A stretch of DNA of 64,000 nucleotides. Source: Endozoicomonas numazuensis. Its GTDB lineage: Bacteria; Pseudomonadota; Gammaproteobacteria; Pseudomonadales; Endozoicomonadaceae. The position numbers and the translations under genes are program-made. Positions 8,720 to 17,920 of the stretch are shown piece by piece (the stretch's first letter is position 1; every line of letters begins with the position of its first letter). The stretch lies in NCBI RefSeq assembly GCF_000722635.1, contig NZ_JOKH01000002.1, forward strand, positions 1,214,461 through 1,278,460, written 5' to 3'. Under the pieces are notes generated by a model, which made no database searches, was not told where the DNA came from, and saw only the letters and a program-made list of their open reading frames with translations.

Positions 8720-9415
8720 CTATCTGACCTCACACTTAAAGAAAATGAAGTTAGGCGTTGTGGATAACCTTTTGTAGCTATCAGCACAGAGAGACTTCAT
8801 GCGTTCAGAGGGTTTTCCTTCTGACAGATTAGTTACACACAGACCGGCTGAAGCCAGACTTTCAAACCATTCCGTCAACGAACGACGATAGAAGCTTACT
8901 TCGACAGGATGACCCACTGTATCCCACTCTTCCGTGATCAGTTCTCTCTGAAAGTAATTGCCGGAAGGTGACACTTCAAAATCCACAACGGGATGATGGG
9001 TAGAGAAGATGAACACGCCTCCCTGCTTGAGAAGACGCTTTACATCACCGAAAAATACGCTGACGTCTTCAATGTAATGCACGGTCAGAGGGCAAATAAT
9101 GACGTCATAGCTGGCATCTTTTTCTTCTGGCAACCCGAGGGAAAGGTCCTGCGCATAAGTTTTGACCGCTTCACCAAACTTCTCTCTGACAATCTCAACC
9201 ATTTCCTGAGAAGCATCTACTGCAGTCACTGTCGCTCCATGGCTGATCAGGTACTCTGCATAAACTCCCGGTCCACATCCCAGATCAAGAACACTTTTCT
9301 CTGCAAGTTCAGGCAGCATGGCGATTAGTGATGGACGCTCCAGATTGCCATTGTAGATATTATCGGTAATGGCCTTTTCATAGTCTCTGGCGAACTGCTC
9401 GTACATTTTGCTCAT
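8720..9415 (-). CDS. Class I SAM-dependent methyltransferase
   Basis: 231 residues. SAM-binding motif I is VLDLGCGPGVYAEYL (about residues 40-54), followed by the acidic VTAVDAS motif II, an ICPLTVHYIED segment and the LKQGGVFIFSTHHP motif. The Rossmann methyltransferase fold is therefore clear, but the substrate is not. It is convergent with the toxin gene (15 bp gap) and appears monocistronic. Related proteins act on small molecules; nothing here fixes the substrate. Confidence 0.88.
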   Translation of the reverse strand: MSKMYEQFARDYEKAITDNIYNGNLERPSLIAMLPELAEKSVLDLGCGPGVYAEYLISHGATVTAVDASQEMVEIVREKFGEAVKTYAQDLSLGLPEEKDASYDVIICPLTVHYIEDVSVFFGDVKRLLKQGGVFIFSTHHPVVDFEVSPSGNYFQRELITEEWDTVGHPVEVSFYRRSLTEWFESLASAGLCVTNLSEGKPSERMKSLCADSYKRLSTTPNFIFFKCEVR

Positions 9416-9639
9416 TCTGACACTCTCCGATGCTTATTTTCTGTGCGCAAGAGAGTATCAGGAAAACAAAATCCAACCATTCGAAAAAGTGCTAATGAAT
9501 GCCTTCTGAACGATCGATCTGCGCCACTCAATCAAAAAACGACACATCCCGGAAGCCTGTCGGAACTATAGACAGCATGAAGATGACGGTTTTTGTTTAG
9601 GATTTGTCTTGAAATAACTTCCCGATTAAAACATGAACT

Positions 9640-9702
9640 CCGTTCACCCTGAGCCTGTCGAAGGGTGGTGGCTCTGGGCTTCGACAGGCTCAGCCCGAAC
9701 GG
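9640..9702. repeat. TTCGACA-type palindromic repeat
   Basis: Inverted arms CCGTTCACCCTGAGCCTGTC and the matching GACAGGCTCAGCCCGAACGG surround a short centre. Related copies occur at 32506-32568 and 39095-39193, with a degenerate one near 48111. This kind of palindrome is common between proteobacterial genes. The gap 9416-9737 contains nothing else that I recognise. Confidence 0.75.
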
Positions 9703-9737
9703 GGAGAGGGTGGTCAAATAAGGACGTTATTTACGGA

Positions 9738-10214
9738 CTATTCCTTAGCTGCTGGTGCACAACATGAATGATCTATGTTGGATTGCTCATGTTCAGCCTC
9801 ACAACAGTCGGCTTCAATGCAACATTCCTCAAGATTAAAAGCATTACATTCTCCTCCTTGCTCACAACGCCCAAGCAAGGTTTCGTTGGACAGATAAAAG
9901 CTTGTGAACGCTTCAACAAAATCATCGGAGACTGTTTTTTCAGCCAGTCCTGTTGCCAGCAGGCTTTTTTGCCATGCTTTGGTTTTGGGATAAAAAGCCA
10001 GAAAATCGTAGCCCGTGTTCTCGTGAATGATATGGGCACGATGTAATACGGGTAGCCAGGCACCCAGACTGCTTTCATCTTTCAGAGTATGTGCCTGGAT
10101 ATGAGCCTTGATATAAACATCCTGAAGGATATCTTCTGCCGTTGCAGAATCGCCCACTTTTTTACGGATAAAGCCCAACAACTGAGCTTTGTGTTCTTGC
10201 CAGTGGTTTAACAT
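9738..10214 (-). CDS. SigZ-like sigma-70 region 2 with a non-sigma, Cys-rich C-terminus
   Basis: 158 residues. Residues 1 to about 60 (LLGFIRKKVGDSATAEDILQ, then DVYIKAH) match region 2 of ECF sigma factors of the SigZ kind, which bind the -10 element and core polymerase. The expected region 4 helix-turn-helix is absent. Instead, residues 65-130 have no family I recognise, and the last 45 residues carry nine Cys in CxxxxC/CC pairs that could bind metal. The frame is intact throughout, so it is either a functional chimera or a gene that lost region 4. A region-2-only protein may not support transcription. Confidence 0.55.
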   Translation of the reverse strand: MLNHWQEHKAQLLGFIRKKVGDSATAEDILQDVYIKAHIQAHTLKDESSLGAWLPVLHRAHIIHENTGYDFLAFYPKTKAWQKSLLATGLAEKTVSDDFVEAFTSFYLSNETLLGRCEQGGECNAFNLEECCIEADCCEAEHEQSNIDHSCCAPAAKE

Positions 10215-10237
10215 GACTTTGTGCTCTTGAAAACCTG

Positions 10238-10651
10238 TTAGAGCTCTATCTGGTCAAGCCAATTCTCGACACGAAGTCCTTCTACACGATCAAATTCTTT
10301 ACGGTTATTCGTCACAAGAACAAGGCCTTCACTTCTGGAATGACCTGCAATATGTAAATCATTGACTCCTATTGGAGTACCTTTACGCTCCAGATCTGCT
10401 CTTATGTCTCCATAATGAGCTGAAGCTTTCCGCCCATAATCAAGCACTACAAGACGAGTGATAAAACGCTCAACCTTGCTTCTATTTCTCTTCGAATCAG
10501 CGCTCTTCTCAACACCATGCAGTAGCTCTGACAAAGTGATGGTGCTTATAGCCATCTGATCATCATGACGATTGAAAACATCCAAAAGCTCTAATGGCCG
10601 GCGCTTGATGGTATAGATCACCATGTTCGTATCCAGCATATACTTCAGCAT
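10238..10651 (-). CDS. vapC: VapC-type PIN-domain ribonuclease toxin
   Basis: 137 residues. It has the PIN fold with the acidic metal site: Asp7 (MLDTN), Glu42 (SELLHG) and Asp98 (VNDLHIAGHS), followed by LVTNNRKEF. VapC toxins cut initiator tRNA or rRNA when released from VapB. Its start overlaps the vapB stop (TGATG), so translation is coupled. Confidence 0.93.
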   Translation of the reverse strand: MLKYMLDTNMVIYTIKRRPLELLDVFNRHDDQMAISTITLSELLHGVEKSADSKRNRSKVERFITRLVVLDYGRKASAHYGDIRADLERKGTPIGVNDLHIAGHSRSEGLVLVTNNRKEFDRVEGLRVENWLDQIEL

Positions 10652-10890
10652 CAGAATGACTCCCGGTCGGCCTGTTCTTGTGATGCCCTCTCTTCCATAA
10701 AATCATCCGTAACGCCTTCCTCAGCTTCTGCTAAAAAAAAGGCATCCCATGTATGTCCAACGGGTGAAAGAATACGATCCTGACCCCTTACTCTGACCTT
10801 TACTTTCTTGATGTCATCCGGGAAGCGGGTTTCAGCAGGTAATCGAACAGCCTGGGTTCTATTGTTAACAAAAACAGTGCCTTGAGCCAT
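10651..10890 (-). CDS. vapB: VapB-type antitoxin
   Basis: 79 residues from the start MAQGTVFVNNRTQAVRLP, which is the typical VapB N-terminus (SpoVT/AbrB-like DNA-binding domain). The frame extends upstream to 10920, but the start at 10890 has a GAGGAA ribosome-binding site and the expected sequence. The C-terminal acidic tail would neutralise VapC. Autoregulation through the palindrome at 10924 is likely. Confidence 0.92.
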   Translation of the reverse strand: MAQGTVFVNNRTQAVRLPAETRFPDDIKKVKVRVRGQDRILSPVGHTWDAFFLAEAEEGVTDDFMEERASQEQADRESF

Positions 10891-10923
10891 GATAATTCCT
10901 CGAACTATTGCCATATACAAAGT

Positions 10924-10945
10924 ATATATAGCACTAGCTATATAT
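10924..10945 (-). promoter_or_regulatory. Palindromic operator of vapBC
   Basis: Nine-bp arms ATATATAGC and GCTATATAT separated by ACTA, about 35 bp upstream of the vapB start. Position and symmetry suit binding by a VapBC complex. The AT-rich arms may also include the -10 box. Confidence 0.6.
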
Positions 10946-11030
10946 CAAGGCTATATACAAAAAGATATTCAACCATACCAGTAAGAAAACCAATCAGACT
11001 AAAGGTTTTTTAGTCACCACCTGTGAAATA

Positions 11031-12367
11031 TTATTTGAAACACAACTCCGCATAACGAGCCAACCCGGAAGTCACAGAGCCATCAAAGTCACCATTAACA
11101 ATGGGCGTATCGGGCAATACTTCCGCAAGAGCTTTTCGAATAATGGGAGAGCGAGCGGAGCCACCAGTAATGTAAATAGAATCGGGACGAACACCCGCCT
11201 GTTTAATCGACTCCGTCACCAGGCTGGTAATGCCTCGCAAAGGAGTGACAATAGCCTCTTCCATTTCATCCACATCAACGGGAATGCTGAGTTGCTCAGT
11301 CTTTAAATCAATGAGTGCTGTATGAAGACCACTCTCCCCCAGTGCGATTTTGGTATTTTCAGCTTCCTGAATAATTCCATAACCCAATGTGTCCTGATAG
11401 ACACGAAGCAACCTGCCTACTTTTTCGGGGTGCTCTGCCTTGGCCACTGTCTGCTTCAAGACTCCCAGGTTGTCATAGGCATAAAATCTTCTTTGAGCCT
11501 CAACATCCTTGATCGCTATGGGGTCCCAAAAATTAGCCGTAGGAATCGGCCGACCTTTCACACAAACTCTGTCATAAAGCGCTTAAAGGCGATGGCTATA
11601 TCCAGATCGTTGCCGCCAATAAACTTACCCGAGTGTGCAATCATAGAGTCGGCCCGGTCTTCTTTCTCAAACCAGCTCGGCCCCATTTTTAACATGGAGC
11701 AGTCTGTTGTGCCCCCGCCTATATCAACGACCAGAACCGTCTTGTCTTCGGTCAGCGTTGACTCATATTCCAGTCCCGCTGCCACGGGCTCATATTGAAA
11801 CTCAATGTCTTTGAATCCAGCTCTGCTGGCCGCACGACGTAAAATGGCCAGGGCTTGCAGATTAGATTTTTCCCCACCCCTGTTGTGAAAGTTAACAGGA
11901 CGGCCTATCACCACCTGTGGACAATCTTTTTGAAGGGATTGTTCGGCCAAGCATTTCACGTTGGCCATCATGGCACAGACCAGATCTTCAAAAATGGACA
12001 GCTGAATGTCACGCAACCCAAGGAGTCCCAGAAAGGATTTAGGGGACTTAACGTAGTAAGTCTCTGTTGGGTCTTCCAGATACAAAGCTGTAGCCTGTTG
12101 ACCAAACCGAACATCATCGGCGAGCAGGTGAATCCCTTCTTCTTTATTCGTTCGCATCGAGCGGCTCAATAACGCTTCACCTACCTTACCTTCCGGCAAG
12201 ATATTCATAAAACGATACAAATACTCTGACACCGCCTCTCTGTTTGGCGCACTTAATGTAGAAGGGATATAACGTTCTTCTGCCATCAGGGGAATAGGCT
12301 GGATCTCACCATCCACCCTGTGTGCGACAGAACAATTAGCCGTGCCGTAGTCAAAACCTAAAGCCAT
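11031..12367 (-). pseudogene. yegD: Hsp70-family protein YegD, split by a frameshift
   Basis: Two consecutive frames together match the whole of YegD, an Hsp70-like ATPase. The first (start at 12367, GAGAGG site; 269 residues) has the GFDYGTANCSVA phosphate loop, SPKSFLG, YEPVAAGLEYE and DIGGGTTDCS. It stops at 11558 just after IAFKRFMTEFV. The second, 11031-11561, resumes at KGRPIPTANFWDPIAIKDV and ends with ITGGSARSP and GLARYAELCF. The frames overlap by four bases (GTGA), and some residues of the usual junction appear missing, so a small deletion is likely. The break lies inside the nucleotide-binding domain. Re-initiation at GTG could make a split protein, but loss of function is more likely. 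Confidence 0.85.
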
Positions 12368-12607
12368 GTAGCCTCTCAATAAATCAATGCGAGCAGGAGC
12401 GAAAGAACAGTTTTTTCAGATGATAAACAAAGTGCTAAGTGAGCAGACGAGTGTTCGATGGCTATTTTATCGGACAAATATCCACCGAAAACGTAATGTT
12501 AAACGCTTTACCTATGGACAGGTCAACAGAAGGAAGAAAAGTTTTTCAGGATCACCACAGGAAGTGTGAACTCAATATTATTCTGTTTATTTGACTGGCG
12601 TTATTGA

Positions 12608-12787
12608 TCAGCCGTTTGGGTTTCTCATCACCGTAAGCTCCCCCAGATGAACAGTAAGTTCGCTGCGCTCACTCCAACTATCCAGCGGGTTATTAAGATC
12701 ATCCCATGTCAGATAGATACTGTTTTCCTGCAAGAACTTCTGTTCGTACTGGCTTTGTGCGCCAGCCCTTACTAACCAAACTGCCAT
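12608..12787 (-). pseudogene. N-terminal fragment of a restriction-endonuclease-like protein
   Basis: A 59-codon frame beginning MAVWLVRAGAQSQYEQKFLQ and continuing ENSIYLTWDDLNN. This resembles the N-terminus of Mrr-associated restriction proteins that start MxVWLVRAG..GEYE. It then stops, lacking any nuclease domain. It begins 12 bp after ptuB on the same strand, so it is the last, broken member of the defence operon. The family match is from memory and needs a search. The 220 bases between it and yegD hold nothing that I recognise. Confidence 0.5.
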
Positions 12788-12799
12788 GAGTCGTCAGGC

Positions 12800-13429
12800 T
12801 TATCCCTCTTCCTTAAAATAATGCGTAGCTGTATTCGGAAAACAATCACTGTCTAATAAACACGCCTTTACCTCTGGAACATCAGCAAACACAGTCATCC
12901 ACACAGACCAATAGGACACTCTATCGAGCATGATCATTATCCCTTCAATATCTATATATCCATTGGCAAACTGGTCTTTTATTAGGTTCGCCCTCCTAAA
13001 CTCAGCTCTTCGGCCCAGATTCAACGTCTTTTGAACTTCAAGGCCATCATCCAGCTTAACCAGCACTTTGAGGTTTTCTGCTGCCTGCCGGGCTGCATTA
13101 TCCAATTCAGGGTTGGCAAAAACCCGCCCCGTTTCTTCGTAAGTAAAGGCGTGGAAGGTGTTATCGGTATCGGGCCAAAGATAACCTTCACGGCGGTCAT
13201 TTTTGTCTTTTTTGAAATCCCGGTTGCAACGTGAGCAGCCTAACAACAAGTTAGTCCACTCAACTTCAAGGCCAGCCTCCTTGGATTTTGGTACTACGTG
13301 CTCAACATCCATTTTGTCAGGGCGTTCACAATATGAGCAAAATTGCCCAAAACTCTCTATCAGAGATTTAAGGTAGCTCTTGTAGGTTGAATAACTGTTT
13401 TCAATATCGAGTCGATCAACCGGCCTCAT
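12800..13429 (-). CDS. ptuB: Septu-like HNH endonuclease PtuB
   Basis: 209 residues. An HNH metal-finger nuclease: CSYC (about residues 32-35), the catalytic VEHVVPKS, then WTNLLLGCSRCNRDFK. It begins MRPV, as PtuB proteins often do. In Septu defence the HNH subunit degrades DNA when released or activated by the ATPase PtuA. It overlaps the ATPase gene by four bases, supporting a two-subunit complex. The C-terminal half (LNLGRRAEFRRANLI) is typical of the TIGR02646-type HNH proteins. Assignment is by domain pairing and could equally be the PtuAB-like module found beside some retrons, though no reverse transcriptase is present. Confidence 0.8.
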   Translation of the reverse strand: MRPVDRLDIENSYSTYKSYLKSLIESFGQFCSYCERPDKMDVEHVVPKSKEAGLEVEWTNLLLGCSRCNRDFKKDKNDRREGYLWPDTDNTFHAFTYEETGRVFANPELDNAARQAAENLKVLVKLDDGLEVQKTLNLGRRAEFRRANLIKDQFANGYIDIEGIMIMLDRVSYWSVWMTVFADVPEVKACLLDSDCFPNTATHYFKEEG

Positions 13430-14748
13430 CCATCCAGCCCCTGTTTTTTCCTCTGCGCTTTTAACAGTGCGACATAGGCCGGATGCTCTGAAAATTCCAG
13501 CTCGTATTGATCCAGCTCATTACTCAACTTTTTTACCTCTGCATCGGTGGCGGGTTTGCCAGCCTCAAGCAGCTGGTAATACTTCTGGGCGGTTTCCATC
13601 ATTTCTTGATACAGGGCACTTCGTGGTGTATCTACTCCCATTACGTCAGTCACAATATCCTCCACTCCACGATTCCACTGATCTGCATCCTGTTCAGGAT
13701 TGTTCATATGATCAAGGTTGATAATTTTTCCATGATCCAGGGACTGTAGAATAAAAGGAGAATGACTGGTCACCACAAACTGGATATTTTCGAAATATTC
13801 CAGCAGCCTGGGTAACAGTAGTTTCTGCCAGCCAGGATGAATATTGGCATCAACCTCATCCACCAGAACAATACCGGGCGTTTTTCGAGCGGCGTCTTTC
13901 CCCAGGTGCTGATTGAGCTGAGCACAACGCATGGCCAGGTCACCTGCCAGGGTGATCATATTGCGCTGTCCATCGCTGAGATCAGAGTAGGGGAATGCTT
14001 TATCCTTGAATTCCACAACCAGCTCAGAGTGCTCCGGCGAATAATAACTATGGGTTGCGTTGGGAATCATAGCCGTAATAGCATCCAGAACGGCTACCAG
14101 TGCTGGCATATCAGGTATTCGTTTCTTGTAGGCGATGCGATCAATCCACTCCAGCCACGGCATCAATGTTTTATTCTGAGCATCAGATTTTAACGCATAG
14201 TAATAGCCAAGAGCCGTATTCGCTGCGGTGAACTTGTTGACATTCTGTGTTTTCTGCCCGGCCCACAAACGTCCAGTTCCGTAATAAACCAGCACAGGCA
14301 GGTTTTCAGCAACAGCTCCTTCTGTTTTTTGTGTCTCATAAAGCCGGGCTGCTTCTGCACTGATTTTTTTGCACCCTTCGTTTGTTGTTCTTCCGCCGGC
14401 CTTTTTGAGTAACCTGTGCCAACTCAATGAGCGGTGTTGACCAACAGGACCACAAGCAGCCACCTTGCAGTTTTCCTTAAGCTCGGTTGTCGCTACTTGA
14501 TTTGAGGTGAGAATATAACGCTGGACATCACGGGCATGCAGATTTCTGACAAATGCCTGCTTTGTTACCCCAACATAACTGTGAGGCACGCCCAGCAGAA
14601 AGCCCCCCATAGCCACAGAAAGCCCTTCAAGTATGGTGGTTTTACCCTTGGCGTTATCGCCGACGATCAGAGTGATACGTTCATCAAGATCGAACTTCGC
14701 CTGCTCAAAGCAGCGAAAATTCTCCAGACTCAATGTGTTAATTTTCAT
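13426..14748 (-). CDS. ptuA: Septu-like AAA/ABC-type ATPase PtuA
   Basis: 440 residues. An SMC/RecF-like ATPase: Walker A GDNAKGKTT at about 30-38, ABC-type signature LSDGQRNM near 257, Walker B IVLVDEVD near 293 and the H-loop VVTSHSPFIL about 30 residues later. Between them lies an insertion of about 180 residues. In Septu this subunit senses nucleotide state and controls the HNH partner encoded next. It overlaps hsdS by four bases on one side and ptuB by four on the other, so it would be translated with the restriction-modification genes. OLD-type ATPases carry a fused Toprim nuclease, which is absent here. Confidence 0.82.
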   Translation of the reverse strand: MKINTLSLENFRCFEQAKFDLDERITLIVGDNAKGKTTILEGLSVAMGGFLLGVPHSYVGVTKQAFVRNLHARDVQRYILTSNQVATTELKENCKVAACGPVGQHRSLSWHRLLKKAGGRTTNEGCKKISAEAARLYETQKTEGAVAENLPVLVYYGTGRLWAGQKTQNVNKFTAANTALGYYYALKSDAQNKTLMPWLEWIDRIAYKKRIPDMPALVAVLDAITAMIPNATHSYYSPEHSELVVEFKDKAFPYSDLSDGQRNMITLAGDLAMRCAQLNQHLGKDAARKTPGIVLVDEVDANIHPGWQKLLLPRLLEYFENIQFVVTSHSPFILQSLDHGKIINLDHMNNPEQDADQWNRGVEDIVTDVMGVDTPRSALYQEMMETAQKYYQLLEAGKPATDAEVKKLSNELDQYELEFSEHPAYVALLKAQRKKQGLDG

Positions 14749-16187
14749 GCAGCGCTTCCCGTCCTGGTGCCGGTGCGTTTTCTGGGTTTGGTTTTTTTAC
14801 CTGCCATTATGGCACGCTCCGCCTTGATTTTCTCCAGCAGAGCCTCGGCAGAGTTTTCGCCACTGATCAGCTCGGGGTTGTCCTTGCGCCACTGCTCGGT
14901 CAGCTCGCCCCGGAAGGCTTTGGCGAGGATGGACTGGGTGAGGTTGCTGACTTTTGTCAGGGCGGCTTCGGTTTGTTTTTCGATGGTGTCGGCGTGGGCG
15001 AAGAGTTGTTCTACCCGGCGTACTATTTCGGTTTGTTCTTCAAGAGACGGCAAAAGGAGAGGCGTACATGAAACTACTGTTTGGTTTATCTTCGGCATAT
15101 TGCCTGATGTGCCTGTTGCATTATCTTTAAAGTATTTTCTGACATTCCCAGACAGCAACGAGTAATGAAGAAACTCACCAAGTACTTTTTCATTAGGTGT
15201 ACACTTCATCATCAAATCTGGATAAACATAAGCATCATCCTCTCCGCGATAAATTGCACTGACACCAACATAATCAATGGTATTTGCTCGCTGAATCAGA
15301 ATGTCGCCGTTCTTTATCCAAAGGTGCGATTTTTCATCAATATCAAGCTCTACATACTTGAATTTATCACCAAGAAAAATACCCGACGTGGTTGCTGAAA
15401 GGGTTAGGTTTTTATATGAGGTTATATAATCCACGCCTTTTGGTGACTTACCATTTCGAGGCTTCGCTCTTACCACATCCAGCAATTTCACTAGCTGCCA
15501 GTCAGCTGACTTATTCCCACACCACTCCGCCGTCAACTTCCCACTCACAGCAGCAGCCAGTACCGACTGGCGGAAACGCTTCATGGTTTCGCGGGTGCGT
15601 TCAAGGCGGGCTTTGGTGCTTTCTGCCTGGGCCAGCAAGGTGTCGAGTTTGCGCGCAATAACTTTTTGCTCTTCAACCGGTGCAAGCACTACAGGTAAAG
15701 TAAGAAAGCGGGCCTGAGTCATATTCAGTCCACTTTCATTAATGCCTGTTTTTCTATCATTAAGCTCTTTTTGGGCAAACGATGTACGGAGCCAAGACTC
15801 TATGTATTCGGTATGAACATGACTTTTGGGAAAACGTAATCGATACATTTTCCCTGAAATCATTAATTTGGAACGTGTTTTTTTAACGTGACATATAACC
15901 CCACAACGTGAACGTGGCCCCGCATTAGTGATCAAAAGATCACCATCATGCACTTCTATTCTTGGCTTAGGTTCTTTACTGCTGGGCAAACGTTTGTTTT
16001 CACCCTCAAGATAATATCCATCCTGAATAGCGGTCGTTTTTAAAACACCCCATTCATCAATATCAGCTGGGGACTTTTCGCACTGAGGGCTCCAGCCTTG
16101 ATGTATTATTTTTCCATCACTCTGCGCTTCCAGTAGCTTTTCAATATCGGTAATGCACCAGCTCTCAGGTAGTGTAAGAGTCTCCAT
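14745..16187 (-). CDS. hsdS: Type I restriction-modification specificity subunit
   Basis: 480 residues. It reads the two halves of the DNA target for the HsdMS methyltransferase and HsdRMS nuclease. Two target-recognition domains (about 1-150 and 220-370) are each followed by a helical spacer. The spacers, LDTLLAQAESTKARLERTRE and VEQLFAHADTIEKQTEAALT, are half-repeats of one another. SVLAAAVSGKLT and SILAKAFRGELT close the two. The start overlaps the hsdM stop as TAATG. The C-terminus is Lys/Arg-rich and overlaps ptuA. Confidence 0.95.
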   Translation of the reverse strand: METLTLPESWCITDIEKLLEAQSDGKIIHQGWSPQCEKSPADIDEWGVLKTTAIQDGYYLEGENKRLPSSKEPKPRIEVHDGDLLITNAGPRSRCGVICHVKKTRSKLMISGKMYRLRFPKSHVHTEYIESWLRTSFAQKELNDRKTGINESGLNMTQARFLTLPVVLAPVEEQKVIARKLDTLLAQAESTKARLERTRETMKRFRQSVLAAAVSGKLTAEWCGNKSADWQLVKLLDVVRAKPRNGKSPKGVDYITSYKNLTLSATTSGIFLGDKFKYVELDIDEKSHLWIKNGDILIQRANTIDYVGVSAIYRGEDDAYVYPDLMMKCTPNEKVLGEFLHYSLLSGNVRKYFKDNATGTSGNMPKINQTVVSCTPLLLPSLEEQTEIVRRVEQLFAHADTIEKQTEAALTKVSNLTQSILAKAFRGELTEQWRKDNPELISGENSAEALLEKIKAERAIMAGKKTKPRKRTGTRTGSAA

Positions 16188-17833
16188 TACTCAGCCCCAC
16201 CCATAACTTCAGCCATTAGAGCCTTCTGCCCATCCGCCGCTTCACTTTCCCCCAGCTCTCGCAACAGGTTATCCAGCTCACCCAGAGCCTGAACCAGATC
16301 GGTCATGGCTTCACCAGCCAGCACACCCGGTTCTGGTAAGTCGGCAGCGTCCACACTGTCGGCATCTTTCAGCCAGCTGATATCCAGTGAGTCGGATTTA
16401 TGTTCGGCAATCCACTGGCGGGAGAAACAGCGCCAGCGGCTGTGGGCAAGCTTATTGTCTACCTCTTTATTTTCATCGGTGCTGTTCAGTTCAATCTCTT
16501 CAGCATTAAAGCTCCACTCGCCTTCGGTACGCTTGCTGGTGCCATCAGGCTTCTTCCCAAACACTTTCTCGAAGGGCTTCAGTTGCGCTTGACCAAAGGG
16601 CGTACGCTTGCCGAAATTGGGCATATTCGTTCGCAGGTCGTAGACCCAGACGTTTTTAGTGCAGTTATCTTCCTGTGACTTTTTCTCTGGTGATCCTTTC
16701 GTGAAAAACAGCACATTGGTTTTCACGCCAGCAGCATAAAAAATACCAGTAGGCAGTCGTAAGACAGTGTGCAGGTTGCACTTGTTCATTAAATCCTGGC
16801 GGATATCGGTGCCGACGCCGCTTTCAAACAGTACGTTGTCTGGCAGCACCACCGCCGCCCGGCCACCGGGTTTCAGGTTGCGGTAAATGTGTTGTAAAAA
16901 GGCCAGCTGTTTGTTGCTGGTTGGGAAGGTGAGGTCTTTGCGGGTAATGGAGGCTTCGCCGCCTTTACTGGTACCAAAAGGCGGATTAGCCAGAATCACA
17001 TCGGCTTTTGGCAGGTTTACACCCACCTGCCCGAGGGCATTACCCAAGTGCACAACACCGTCGGCATCCCCTTCCATCCCATGCAGAAGGCAGTTCATTA
17101 ACGCTAAACGACGGGTAGAAGGCACCAGCTCAACACCCACAAAAGCATCGTTTTTCTGGAAACGTTGCTCCTTGGCCGTCAGGTCAAACAGATCATCAGT
17201 TTGTTTTTTGATGTAGCTGTCTGCGGCAATCAAAAAGCCTGCGGTGCCTGCTGCCGGGTCTTGTACCACTTCCCCGGCTTTTGGTTGGGTACAGCGCACC
17301 ATAGAATCAATCAACGCTCTTGGGGTGAAGTACTGGCCTGCGCCGGACTTGGTTTCGTTGGCGTTTTTTTCCAACAGGCCTTCATAGAGGTTACCCAGGC
17401 CGTCTTTTTTAGCATCGAACCAGTTGATCTTGTCCAGCTGTTTGATCAGCTGTTCCAGGTGGCGGGGCTCACGCAGGCGAGTCTGGGCATCGGCATAAAT
17501 GGCGGTAATCAGCGGGTCAGTATGAATCTGTTTTTCAATGGTTTTGCCGGGCTCGTCCGGGTCGGCTTCTGTGCGCTTGCCGGTGGACAGCGCCAGCAGC
17601 ATCTGCCGGTAGTCGTTCAGCAGGATAATGCCAGACTTGTCGTTCAGGTCGGTCCAGCGGCAGCCTTCCGGCAGTGGGTGTTTTTGCAGGGTGCCTGCTT
17701 CGGTATTTTCGTGCACCATTTTGATAAACAGCAGCAGTACCAGCTCGGTCACGTAATCGGAATAGTTAATGCCGTCGTCTCTGAGTACGTCACAGAGGTT
17801 CCAGAGTTTTTGAACAATGTTGTCGCTGGTCAT
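16187..17833 (-). CDS. hsdM: Type I restriction-modification methyltransferase subunit
   Basis: 548 residues. An N6-adenine methyltransferase. The HsdM N-terminal helical domain (LWNLCDVLRDDGINYSDYV) is followed by the SAM motif DPAAGTAGF near 190 and catalytic NPPFGT near 279. GAGQYFTPRALI is a family hallmark. It transfers methyl groups to the site read by HsdS and protects host DNA. It is the first of four genes that overlap end to end. An 87-bp gap separates it from doc upstream, so the promoter could be there or before hsdR. Confidence 0.96.
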   Translation of the reverse strand: MTSDNIVQKLWNLCDVLRDDGINYSDYVTELVLLLFIKMVHENTEAGTLQKHPLPEGCRWTDLNDKSGIILLNDYRQMLLALSTGKRTEADPDEPGKTIEKQIHTDPLITAIYADAQTRLREPRHLEQLIKQLDKINWFDAKKDGLGNLYEGLLEKNANETKSGAGQYFTPRALIDSMVRCTQPKAGEVVQDPAAGTAGFLIAADSYIKKQTDDLFDLTAKEQRFQKNDAFVGVELVPSTRRLALMNCLLHGMEGDADGVVHLGNALGQVGVNLPKADVILANPPFGTSKGGEASITRKDLTFPTSNKQLAFLQHIYRNLKPGGRAAVVLPDNVLFESGVGTDIRQDLMNKCNLHTVLRLPTGIFYAAGVKTNVLFFTKGSPEKKSQEDNCTKNVWVYDLRTNMPNFGKRTPFGQAQLKPFEKVFGKKPDGTSKRTEGEWSFNAEEIELNSTDENKEVDNKLAHSRWRCFSRQWIAEHKSDSLDISWLKDADSVDAADLPEPGVLAGEAMTDLVQALGELDNLLRELGESEAADGQKALMAEVMGGAE

Positions 17834-17920
17834 CGGTTCTCTTCGGGCAGAGCCCGCCTTAATGCAAAAATGGGTGGTAATGAGTGACGGTAATGAATGA
17901 CGATAGAATAGGTGGTTAGC

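Noticed and set aside
9532-9717. 61-codon minus-strand frame
   Set aside because: Mostly a translation of the TTCGACA-type palindrome; a known source of false small genes.
12800-14748. OLD-family or retron-linked defence module
   Set aside because: There is no Toprim domain in the ATPase and no reverse transcriptase or msr/msd-like region nearby; the stand-alone Septu pairing fits better.
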